Shown piece after piece: positions 56,301-64,000 of a stretch of DNA of 64,000 nucleotides. The position numbers were made by a program, and so were the translations under genes. The notes below the pieces were generated by a model. The model did no database searches. It saw only the letters and a program-made list of their open reading frames with translations, and was not told where the DNA came from. The number at the start of each line of letters is the position of its first letter. Position 1 is the stretch's first letter. The stretch covers positions 16,430,001 through 16,494,000 of the forward strand of contig OX485804.1 in assembly GCA_950295325.1 (NCBI GenBank), given 5' to 3'. This DNA comes from Polytrichum commune (Eukaryota; Streptophyta; Polytrichopsida; Polytrichales; Polytrichaceae).

Positions 56301-58047
56301 CGAGACGTTGGGTAACTTGACCTCCTTGACCTCCTTGGACTTAAGTTGGTGTCAAGGCTTGAAGGAGATACCAGAGGCATTGGGTAACTTGACCTCCTTG
56401 ACCTTCATGGGCATATGTGGGTGTCAAGGCTTGAAGAATATACCAGTGGCGTTTGGTAACTTGACCTCCTTGATCTCCCTGGATTTAAGTCTGTGTGAAG
56501 GCTTGAAGAAGATACCGGATGCGTTGGGTAAATTGACCCCCTTGACCTCCCTCAATTTAAGTTGCTGTGGAGGCTTGAAGAAGATACCGGAGGCATTGGG
56601 TAACTTGACCTCTTTGACCTCCCTCAATTTAAGTTGTTGTGGAGGCTTGAAGAAGATACCGGAGGCATTGGGTAACTTGACCTCTTTGACCTCCCTCAAT
56701 TTAAGTTGCTGTGGAGGCTTGAAGAAGATACCGGAGGCATTGGATAACTTGACCTCCTTGACGTCCCTCAATTTAAGTTGGTGTGGAGGCTTGAAGAAGA
56801 TACCGGATGCGTTGGGTAACTTGACCTCTTTGACCTCCCTCAACTTATTTGAATGTAAAGGCTTGAAGAAGATACCGGATGCGTTGGGTAACTTGACCTC
56901 CTTGACCTCCCTGGACTTATATGGGTGTTCAGGCTTGAAGGAGATACCTGAGGCGTTGGGTAACTTGACCTCCTTGATCTCCCTGGATTTAAGTCTGTGT
57001 GAAGGCTTGAAGAAGATACCGGATGCGTTGGGTAAATTGACCCCCTTGACCTCCCTCAACTTATATGAGTGTAAAGGCTTGAAGAAGATATCGGATTCGT
57101 TGGGTAACTTGACCGCTTTGACCTCCCTGGACTTAAGTAAGTGTCAAGGCTTGAAGGAGATACCCGAGGCATTGGGTAACTTGACATCCTTGATCTCCCT
57201 CAATTTAAGTTGTTGTAGAGGGTTGGAGGAGATACCGGAGACGTTGGGTAACTTGACCGCCTTGAGGTCCCTCAACTTAAATCGGTGTCGAGGCTTGAAG
57301 GAGATATCGGAGGCGTTGGGTAACTTGAGCTCCTTGACCTCCCTGGACTTAAGTGAGTGTCAAGGCTTGAAGGAGATACCCGAGGCATTGGGTAACTTGA
57401 CATCCTTGACCTCCCTCAATTTAAGTTGTTGTAGAGGGTTGGAGGAGATACCGGAGACGTTGGGTAACTTGACCGCCTTGAGGTCCCTCAACTTAAATCG
57501 GTGTCGAGGCTTGAAGGAGATACCGGAGGCGTTGGGTAACTTGACGGCTTTGACCTCCCTGGAGTTAGATGAGTGTGAAGGCTTGAAGGAGATACCGGAG
57601 GCGTTGGGTAACTTGACCTCGTTGACCTCCCTCAGCTTAGGTAGGTGTCAAGGCTTGAAGGAGGTACCGGAGTCGTTGGGTAACTTGACCTCATTGACGT
57701 TGCTCTACTTATATAGGTGTCCAGGCTTGAAGGAGATACCGGAGTCGTTGGGTAACTTGACCTCATTGACGGTCCTTGGCTTTAGTAGGTGTCCAGGCTT
57801 GAAGGAGATACCGGAGGCGTTGGGTAACTTGACCTCCTTGACCTTGCTTGACTTAAGTGGGTGCCGAGGCTTGAAGAAAATACCCGAGTCGTTGGGTAAC
57901 TTGACATCCTTGACCTCCCTCAATTTAAGTCGTTGTAGAGGGTTGGAGGAGATACCCGAGACGTTGGGTAACTTAACCACCTTGAGGTCCCTCAACTTGA
58001 ATGGATGTCGAGCCTTGAAGGAGATACGGAAGCCTTGGGTAACTTGA
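53179..58047 (+). CDS. Protein kinase-NB-ARC-LRR receptor, gene 2 (frameshifted near 3' end)
   Basis: Paralogue of gene 1: 1622 residues from ATG 53179, same domain order. Kinase motifs (GDGASGQIY, HRDLKPDN, DFG, APE) and NB-ARC motifs (GVGGMGKTT, ALIVLDDI, KMIITTRD, GLPL, IHE) are all intact. I count roughly 28 residue differences from gene 1 over the first ~1000 residues, e.g. Glu to Gly after the glycine loop and Arg to Gly before APE. About 25 complete LRRs follow, but their order differs from gene 1: repeats with GKLTPLTSLNL occur twice, and a three-repeat block with LEEIPETLGNLTALRSL is duplicated. A 1-bp deletion relative to gene 1 near 58026 ends the frame at 58047. Gene 1 is intact at that position. 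A CACTA transposon sits 180 bp further on. It could still encode a receptor lacking only the extreme C-terminus. Confidence 0.93.
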   Translation: MDNSLLFMGCSKKLKQLEQAKFLLNAKQCLHLKNKSHLVLECFKTLVQQVHDKMEFGPSMKDLYRVVCKIEALIQDCARDDWIHASLWQMNNEEEFRELLEELKYIFNTLCEQFQILGIITMDLQKSIEFNSMNITEVEKDRKALVQQLLEHLDATKSFKDHKVAKYAYDRLVCRMDGEGIELNGATFPTYNGIPQRFTRLGDGASGQIYGTNCFGLELALKVFKAVHIDYEHLADANFKKEVGILAGLSHPNIIKFICCGEGHAHDSKWRYIVMERMERSLGVADMKDVDFQRSNLVVLDIMFQIASGMLYLHDMNVAHRDLKPDNILVNSLNDPILDPMGYVKVKLVDFGVSKIEAKDAYQEPTGHNLGTTGFRAPETFVRYDDTLKHFVNAFKSDVFSFAMVCSYILTREIPFSQCSRYEIKDRMRVGERPRLPCDCPESLTSLIKECWSFEPSERPTFQDICWRLCQIRHELHLNALNIMNNGVKMDKSNIPQIQETSENNLPTIDTMDHKGDTSAKKGGNELVGMQKRIPRVMRALEKHSIVAIIGVGGMGKTTLAEVVMERLRGHFEAFCFIFMKNKNCGTIEIFKEILNNLGAKVDDLEDIVQAKTRLCKTIKNKSALIVLDDIGNNKQIHELMDVEIFEAKRTNKMIITTRDWHLVENLGDVGRVDLDELMKGEAMKLFSRHAFGDQGYETPCHMVDIVENIVDACRGLPLSLKVVGRTLYGFKRLRIWVRALQRLQRARSLGLTNNNEVWHCLRISFDDLTQEEKNLFLDLCCYFSKDLVPMDTLKVVTSSRLWREVNKNPEESLKRLEDKSLVKMHEDGVYEIHEQLRDMGRMIAEIDPMYIGTRWWKIQEATWSGKIQGVMERIECLSFNEPTKKFKTHFHITKPLSSLRFFGFQGFEGSISLDKFLNQSKNLQCLMVNCQSKQNFATTSNAFLFNWDNHIHLQILVIEGISTLHEIGDSIGQLKFLYRMTIRDCENLQSLPNTIGNLNMLTYFDLKRCGGLKEIPMALGKMTSLTHLNLSQCAELKEIPETLGNLTSLTSLDLSWCQGLKEIPEALGNLTSLTFMGICGCQGLKNIPVAFGNLTSLISLDLSLCEGLKKIPDALGKLTPLTSLNLSCCGGLKKIPEALGNLTSLTSLNLSCCGGLKKIPEALGNLTSLTSLNLSCCGGLKKIPEALDNLTSLTSLNLSWCGGLKKIPDALGNLTSLTSLNLFECKGLKKIPDALGNLTSLTSLDLYGCSGLKEIPEALGNLTSLISLDLSLCEGLKKIPDALGKLTPLTSLNLYECKGLKKISDSLGNLTALTSLDLSKCQGLKEIPEALGNLTSLISLNLSCCRGLEEIPETLGNLTALRSLNLNRCRGLKEISEALGNLSSLTSLDLSECQGLKEIPEALGNLTSLTSLNLSCCRGLEEIPETLGNLTALRSLNLNRCRGLKEIPEALGNLTALTSLELDECEGLKEIPEALGNLTSLTSLSLGRCQGLKEVPESLGNLTSLTLLYLYRCPGLKEIPESLGNLTSLTVLGFSRCPGLKEIPEALGNLTSLTLLDLSGCRGLKKIPESLGNLTSLTSLNLSRCRGLEEIPETLGNLTTLRSLNLNGCRALKEIRKPWVT

Positions 58048-58115
58048 CCTCTTTGACCTTCCTCAACTTAAATGGGTGTAGAGGTTTGAAGGAGATACCG
58101 GAGACGTTGGGTATC
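56209..58115 (+). repeat. 72-bp tandem repeat array coding LRRs (gene 2)
   Basis: About 25 complete in-frame units plus out-of-frame remainder after the frameshift. Blocks have been copied within the array: units 14-16 resemble 17-19, and unit 5 resembles unit 12. The 211-codon minus-strand frame across it is a shadow of the repetition. Confidence 0.95.
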
Positions 58116-58227
58116 TTCGCAATTATGGCGTCCCTCCATTTGGCATTTAAATGGAAGGAAACACTTGACTCGATATTGGAGAAATTTAGTTACTTGGCTT
58201 TAGTGCCCTCAAGTGAAAATGAATGGT
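58048..58227 (+). pseudogene. Frameshifted tail of kinase-NLR gene 2
   Basis: LRR and post-LRR coding continues in another frame (LTSLTFLNLNGCRGLKEIPE, then SYLALVPSSENEW) up to the transposon end, where the terminal CACTATAA itself supplies the stop. The equivalent reading in gene 1 continues ~40 codons before its foldback element, so both copies have lost the native C-terminus. Confidence 0.75.
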
Positions 58228-58245
58228 CACTATAAGAAACCCGCG
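58228..58245. repeat. CACTA terminal inverted repeat (one end)
   Basis: CACTATAAGAAACCCGCG, marking the 3' end of the element relative to its transposase. The partner should be a reverse complement beyond 64000. Confidence 0.85.
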
Positions 58246-58416
58246 TTTTTGGGGTCGTTTTACGGAAACGTGTCTTGTTTTCATAGACGTCATTATGTTC
58301 GGCCGTTAACGCAGGCAGTAGTCTAAATTTTGAAGGATGTTGCGGGAAACATGAGAGATCTTTTCCCTCGACATGGAGATGTTAGTAAGGATGGGCGTAT
58401 TCTTTTAGATGTTCTG

Positions 58417-58971
58417 TTAAACGTGTTGACGTTCACCGCTGACGTGTTTAGAAAACAAGAAGGCCATGTCATCACCGGGTGTCATTTTCTTTGCATGCAC
58501 AGTCACGTTGGTTGCGGTGGGCAGACTCGAAAAGCTGCCCGGGGGGAAAAAAAAGCATGAATGGGCAGCTACTTGCGGGGAGCTATAAAAACCGAATTCC
58601 ATCCCAAATAATTTGGGAAATTCCACATAACGGGTTGGGACTGCTTGAATATGGTTAATTCCATGCATGATATTTTCCAAAATTGCGTTGACATGTTTAC
58701 CATATATGTCTAAAAAAGTAAAGATTTTTGAGGGATCCGTCTTCTTTCTTTCTTTAGCATAAAATATGCATGTTGGGACTGCAATAAAAGACAAAATACA
58801 TATTGCCTTGCAACAACTTTCATAAGCTATTTCCAGATTTAAAGACAGATGAACTTCAGGCTTGTAATTTAAATTCAAAGACATGAACACAACATCATCC
58901 ATTGCAAAATATGGATCTTTATTGCTCCTTCCAATTGGAATATACATGCTTGACACCTTTGTTGCTCTCAT
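58417..58971 (-). CDS. Unknown ORF inside the CACTA element
   Basis: A 184-codon ORF (ATG 58971) between the transposase 3' end and the terminal repeat. I recognise no family. Features seen: a hydrophobic segment CCKAICILSFIAVPTCIFYA near residue 53-72 that could span a membrane, followed by a charged stretch (KERKKTDPSK), and a C-terminus that reads into subterminal sequence. In En/Spm the second protein (TNPA, which binds subterminal repeats) comes from this side of the element, but no similarity is apparent. It could instead be a captured host fragment or a chance frame. Confidence 0.35.
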   Translation of the reverse strand: MRATKVSSMYIPIGRSNKDPYFAMDDVVFMSLNLNYKPEVHLSLNLEIAYESCCKAICILSFIAVPTCIFYAKERKKTDPSKIFTFLDIYGKHVNAILENIMHGINHIQAVPTRYVEFPKLFGMEFGFYSSPQVAAHSCFFFPPGSFSSLPTATNVTVHAKKMTPGDDMAFLFSKHVSGERQHV

Positions 58972-59229
58972 CCACGATGTTGTGGTTGCATCCCAGCGAG
59001 GAAATCAAAATCTAACTATTGGAAAACAAATAATGCCCGGAACACTCCACATCCCTGTAGTCCTCTTATTGCACATGTCACAGAGGACGTTTTTGCAAAT
59101 GCAAGTGTAGACATCAACTTTGACACTCCGCTCCGACCCTGCATGCCGTGTGTTGTGAGACTCTTGGCTGTATTGCATGCCATATGCGTTGTGACGTTGG
59201 TGCATGTGCTTTGGGAGAAGGCCATGTTA

Positions 59230-62200
59230 CTATGTGTCTTTGTGGTCTTCTTGGCCGCGATCATCTAGTCCTGCTGGGATGTACACACCGTCGTCATCGG
59301 CGGGCTCTCTGATTGGCTCTACATCTTCCACCCGTGGTTGTAAACCCAAGAAGTCACCATCGTGGCCCACGTCAATTATGTTTGGCATGCATTGGTTGAT
59401 TTGTAGTTGCCCGCGTCTACCCCTGACTTCCGTTCGACATACAATCTTCCAACCCGGCCTCGTTGGATCATTGGAGAGGAAGACTTGTTGACAGTGCAAA
59501 GGAAATGCAAAAGAGTTTGAATGCACCGTGCCATCCATGCGGTTGAAGTTTGCCATAGTGAAACCATACCGGTCCCTTTCAATGTTTGGATGACGAGGAT
59601 CCTGGCTTGGACGAACCCAATCACACACTAACACGGTCGTGCAATGATTTCGGTAGTCCAGCTCCAGAATCTCTTCGATGTACCCCACATAGTCCTCGGT
59701 TGTCTCTATAGGTCGCCCATTTCGCAAACCCCATGGTATTTGTCGCGTGAAAGATGCCACCACACACGAATCACGCGTGACGCGGCCACCTTCAGCACTA
59801 CGAACACGAAAGTGCATGCCAAAAGCGTACATTTTTCGGTGTGAGATAGCATATTGCTCGGGAGGTTGTGCATATTGTTGAACATCAACATCCACGTCTT
59901 CGCCCACTTGCCGTTGCCTACTCACTTGCGAGGTTAACCATGATGCAAAGCGTGGCAGGTCGTGGAGTTCTGCCGGATATCGCACAGCCACGAAGGGATG
60001 CCGACGGCGAAAGAGTCTTCGAAAAGCCTCCCTCTCTTCCCATCGCTGAGCTCTTGCCGCCATGTACTCCCTATGCAACATCCACTGGCAAGTCATTAAA
60101 CGATGTTGGATGGACCTTAAAAGCAATAATAACGATTGCAAAAACACAATTGACGTCATGTCCAACATGGCATGTGACTGGCCTCTGCCATGAAGGACGT
60201 CATCCGGGACACCTCATTCAACAATCCCTCATGTGTGGTTGCATGTCCCAGTAGACATCCTGCATAACAGTGGCACTCCAGGACAGCAGATGAAGGACAT
60301 GTGGAAGGATGAACACGGCTTCCGGAGAAAATATGGAGCTATCGGGATAAACGTGAGGGACTTTGATTTGCACTTACTGTCTCCGACCCTCCAATGACAA
60401 CGCATTATCCAACACAAAAGCGTGCGCATAGTCGCGGAATTCATCGGACATCTTCCGCTTCCGTTGTGAGTTGCAACAGAGAATCTCATCATTCATGGTC
60501 GCGTCTTCTTCCACGTCCCACACACGATGTGTTGATCCTCTATACTGATGCATGTACTCCATGCAAAAACCAAGTGTGTCATCCATTTGGTAGCCTTCCG
60601 CTATGCTGCCCTCTGGATGTGCATATGTTCTCACGTAGTCCTTCAATGTTTTCATGTATCGTTCTATGGGATACATCCATCGGCAGTGCACTGGACCGCA
60701 CCTAAACATTTGCTCCACCAAATGCACAGATAGATGTGTCATGACGTTAAAAAATGTTGGGGGGAACTCCTTCTCCAACACACATGTTGCCATCACCACA
60801 TCCAACATCATGCCCTTTGCGCCCCCTTCATTCACCTCTTTCGCACATAGTCTTTGGAAAACTCTGCTCATTTTGATAATAGCCATGCGCACACTCTCAT
60901 CCAGAATGTTCCGGATAGCCACGGGGAGAATCTGCAACTCATGTCAGATTCAATGTCAAATTGAGAGAGCATCATCTCAAAGCAGACATTACCCACACTG
61001 AGGCAAAACAGAATTCGCATGCCACACTGACACAACATGCTCCATAACACATCCACACAGACGAAGTCGCGTCAACCATGTTTGGAATCCCGTTCTAGAA
61101 GACATCGCGTTAGCAGCATTCACAGCTATGTCACGTGGTTACAAAATGGCAAACTGTTTTTGCACAAGAAGCGATCGTTGCTTGCCTATTGCATGAGAAC
61201 GTGGTAATCGTGTGTTTTCATGTACTGCAATTTCCCATCCACGAGGCGTTTGTGAATGCCACCCACGTAGTTTGTGGGTGTTCGAATGTTCGAAACAATT
61301 CCAACAAATTCCATGCGTTCATTTGCCCGGAATACATAAGGTGCATGCGGCATGTAGTAAACATCTTGTTCTCGCCGTGGAGGTTGCAACCATATCTCCT
61401 CATGGATGCCTAGGTCCTCCGCATCGACCCTGCTTCCGGGACTATCATTCATGCCCAAGAGAGTCCGCAACAAATTCTCGCACAAATTCTTCTCACAATG
61501 CATAACGTCCAGGATGTGACGAACTAACAAATGCTGCATAAGAGACATGACTATCTTTAGTCGAAGATATCATAAAATCGTCAAAGTGGCAATGTATTTC
61601 TCTGTGACAACTACATTGGACACCAGTTTGTACGTCCGACTAGATGTCAGATGCATCCACAATGACGTACCACGTCGGCACTATGTCCACAACAACGTCC
61701 TAACTGCACATGCACGCCAAACATGAGTTGGAGAGACAGGCCTCACCTGCCAATATGGGAGCTCGTACAGAGCACTCAACCGTTTCACACCTGTGACATG
61801 CACAGGATCGTTGGGTCCATTCTCTCTACCTCCCAACTGCAGGTATGATTCGCGCCACGCTGCATACCGAATGATATCTTGTCCCGTCAACAATCTTGGC
61901 CTAGCACGGTGCTCTTGCAAGCCATTGAACCTTCTATTGCGGCGATACGAGTGGTTTCGGGGTAGGTAACGTCGAATGCCGCCGTACACAATTTTTGAAC
62001 CCCTGATTCTCCTATTGGGAAGCACATCTTCTGTTTTTGCCATCCTCGCGTCTGTGTCTGGTCCACAACAAGGGCATCCCTTGTAACCCTTACAAGTGAG
62101 ACCAGAAATGAGGCCATATGCGGGAAAATCAGAAATGGTCCACATAAGGCAAGCACGCAAGGTGAAACTACGATTCCCTTGTGGTTGGGAGAAATCTAGC

Positions 62201-63516
62201 GCATGTACCCCATGCCAAAGTTCCTGTAGCTCCTTCAATAGTGGTCGTATGAAGACATCAATATTTGACGCGGACGGCGATTTCTTTCCGGAAATCAATA
62301 TGCACAATGATATGAAAAAAAATTTGGTGACAAACCATGGCTCGAAGTTGTAAATCAAGATCAACACCGGCCATGTTGACCAGTTGGTATTGCTCAACTT
62401 GAAAGGATTCACCCCGTCCAATGCTAGAGCAAGGCGCATGTTTCTCTCGTCACTTCCAAAGTTGCCAAACGCGACGTCCGTGTTGATGTGCTTCCATGCA
62501 GGACTGTCGATCACTGAGCGCATGATGCCGTCATCGCTGACATGTTTGGTGTGACCTCTCAATAGACGTGCTATCTCGGACAAACGCCACATCCTTTTCA
62601 ACCTTGGAATCAGTGGGAAGTGTCGGACTACCCTCGCTGGAATATTGTTGGTGCCATCTAGCCACCTCCTTTGCGTGCACTTGGGACATCTATTGTATGT
62701 TGCATATTCTTCGTCATAAAGTATGCATCCGTTGGGGCAAGCATGGATGTTGTTGTAGTGCAAACCTAGACGGCGGATGCTCTTCCGAGCCGCGTAGTGA
62801 GATTTGGGCAATTTATTGGACAATGGTAGCAAGTCTCCTGACACAAAACGAAACAACTCATCCGTGAATGTGTTGCTCACACGGAACACCGAGCACATGT
62901 TCATGATAATGATTGTCGCCGACACGACGCTCATTTTTGAACCCAGATACAATGGAGTGGTGGCCTCCCTGTACAACCCGTCCAACTCGTCCAAATCATC
63001 AACGTCTTCCTCATTTTCCACATGCGGTTGACCATCACCATCGGCCTCTTCATGCAATGCGTCCCCTCTGTCCAAGGCCTCCAGCACCTGGCGTTCAACC
63101 TCGTGAAATTCATCCAGAAGTGGGGCGGCATGTTCCTCACCGCCAACAACAATGCCAGCTTCAACATGTTGACGTGCCGTGTTTTGTGGAGTGTCTTCCA
63201 CAACATCGTTGTCACATGCGACGTCCTCCACCCACAACCCAGACGGTAGGTAGCCCTCTAGGGGGTCTCCGCCTAGTAGAGATTTTTGCAGAAATGGATC
63301 ACGACCCACCGCCGCATGGTGTTGCCGTATAACTTGGATTGTTTTCCGTCGCCCCCCCTTGCAATCTTTGCACGGACACCTAAATGCACGCACATTTTTC
63401 TCGGTGGCCACTCACAACTCCGTGTGCAAAATTATGTCCCCGAGAGGCACGTGACGTAGTGTGCGTCCATCTTTCGTGAAACGGATGGTCGCAACACGGC
63501 GTCCAGCTGACGTCAT
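59230..63516 (-). pseudogene. TNP2-type CACTA transposase, at least four exons, with nonsense changes
   Basis: Catalyses cut-and-paste movement of CACTA elements. Exon 1 runs from ATG 63516 to 61747: an N-terminal zinc-binding association region (CPCKDCKG), an acidic stretch, CPNGC...CPKC, then the Transposase_21 core (LALDGVNPFKLSNTNWSTWP, DVFIRPLLKELQELW). Exon 2 is 61533-61186 (HILDVMHCEKN). Exon 3 starts at 60931 (ILPVAIRNIL, DUF4218-like with HCRWMYPIERYMKTLKDYV) and ends near 60378. The last exon, about 60084-59230, carries a DUF4216-like region (YVGYIEEILELDYR, LVCDWV). Introns 1 and 2 keep frame. Defects: TGA at 63412-63414 (codon 35), and the last codon of exon 2 is TAG next to a GC rather than GT donor. 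The exon 3/4 junction as drawn is out of frame. The copy is probably inactive on its own. Confidence 0.88.
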
Positions 63517-64000
63517 GTTCCAATCGGTCACTTGGCGATGTTGTTCGCAAAGACGACCACAGAGAGGTTTTCACATGCCCACCATTTCAAAAGCTGCAAC
63601 AAATCGCGGAATTTTTTTTCACGTCATGTTCCATTAATGCATGAGTCGTAAAATAGCCTCGGCCTACACATGTTGTCACCCTTGTCAACTGCAACCAAAA
63701 TCTTCCAGGGACCACTGTACCTCTTTCAAATTGCAACAAAAACATGAGCGGCAATTCCCTACATGTCCTCATGGATGTCCACATATGTGTCGTTTTGGAC
63801 GTGATCCTGTCCAAGGTGTCATCTTCTTGGACACGCAAACGAAGATGCCCACACTAACACAATAGAGCATTCAATAAATGCACATGTATGGGGCAATCAT
63901 GGATGTTGCACATCACCATTCCCCAATCTGCGGCACACTCTACAAACGTTCGAGGTGAATAGCAAATTTGGAAGTGTGCTGCATGGTAATGTGCATTGAA
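63517..64000. other. Transposon 5' region to window edge
   Basis: Upstream of the transposase ATG. It should contain the element's promoter and subterminal repeats. Several gtgacg/tgacgt and acatgt-type words recur, but I could define no element and saw no terminal repeat. Confidence 0.4.

Larger units (their letters stand above)
43428..58227 (+). repeat. Segmental duplication copy B (complete unit)
   Basis: A 14.8-kb unit whose left part matches A1 and whose right part matches A2 without a break, so it best shows the original order. It contains kinase-NLR gene 2. Homology to A2 ends at gaatggt (58227), exactly at the terminal CACTA of the transposon that follows. B has no copy of the gypsy element and lacks the ~1285 bp found in A2. 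No other convincing gene was seen in 43428-53084. A hypothetical 108-codon frame at 45306-45632 is shorter in A1 (3905-4141). Confidence 0.9.
58228..64000 (-). mobile_element. CACTA (En/Spm-like) DNA transposon, partial
   Basis: Begins with the terminal CACTATAAGAAACCCGCG at 58228, typical of this superfamily, and is followed by GC-rich subterminal sequence. It encodes a TNP2-type transposase on the minus strand and runs past the right edge; the other terminus is not visible up to 64000. Three bases (GGT, 58225-58227) before it are the likely left target duplication, since CACTA elements duplicate 3 bp. It interrupts the tail of kinase-NLR gene 2, and copy A2 is uninterrupted at the matching place (37497). 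Confidence 0.9.

Noticed and set aside
1..64000. tRNA or rRNA genes
   Set aside because: I looked for the conserved GGTTCRANYCC T-loop pattern and rRNA-like blocks and saw none with a matching acceptor stem. The only tRNA-related sequence is the retrotransposon primer binding site.

Overview
The window looks like a nuclear segment of a land plant that does not flower, most likely a moss. The main clue is two genes that join a protein kinase, an NB-ARC ATPase and a leucine-rich repeat (LRR) domain, a combination known as the PNL class in mosses. GT-AG introns in the transposase-like genes, a plant-type Ty3/gypsy element primed by a tRNA-Asp-like site, and hAT and CACTA elements all fit a plant. 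The species assignment is inference.

Layout. Positions 1-1654 hold a weak hypothetical ORF, a short direct repeat and a GC-rich patch. A segmental duplication dominates the rest. Copy A1 (1655-8615) matches the left half of copy B (43428-58227). Copy A2 (27637-37497) matches the right half of B and carries kinase-NLR gene 1. A1 and A2 both contain the middle ~0.7-1 kb of B, so at least three units probably existed. Between A1 and A2 (8616-27636) lie a phosphatidylinositol 4-kinase-like fragment and a 14.76-kb Ty3/gypsy retrotransposon (9990-24746, minus strand) with 1916-bp LTRs and a perfect 5-bp target duplication. Only two LTR-LTR differences were noticed, so it is a young insertion. Its gag-pol is intact, and it has extra ORFs on both sides, including a ~955-codon 3' ORF of unknown function split by one UAG.

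Between A2 and B (37498-43427) lie a small foldback element in the tail of kinase-NLR gene 1, a second long hairpin, and a decayed multi-exon hAT-type transposase gene with recognisable splice sites but several in-frame stops. Copy B ends exactly where a CACTA (En/Spm-like) element begins (58228, running off the window). That element is inserted in the tail of kinase-NLR gene 2 and encodes, on the minus strand, a TNP2-type transposase in at least four exons with nonsense changes.

Function. The two kinase-NLR genes are the only host genes recognised with confidence. They are about 97% identical in protein up to the LRRs. The LRR arrays (24 residues or 72 bp per unit, about 25 units each) have been reshuffled. 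Each copy carries a different frameshift close to its 3' end, and each tail was then hit by a different mobile element. The locus reads as a small immune-receptor cluster evolving by duplication, repeat exchange and transposon insertion. No tRNA, rRNA or CRISPR feature was seen.
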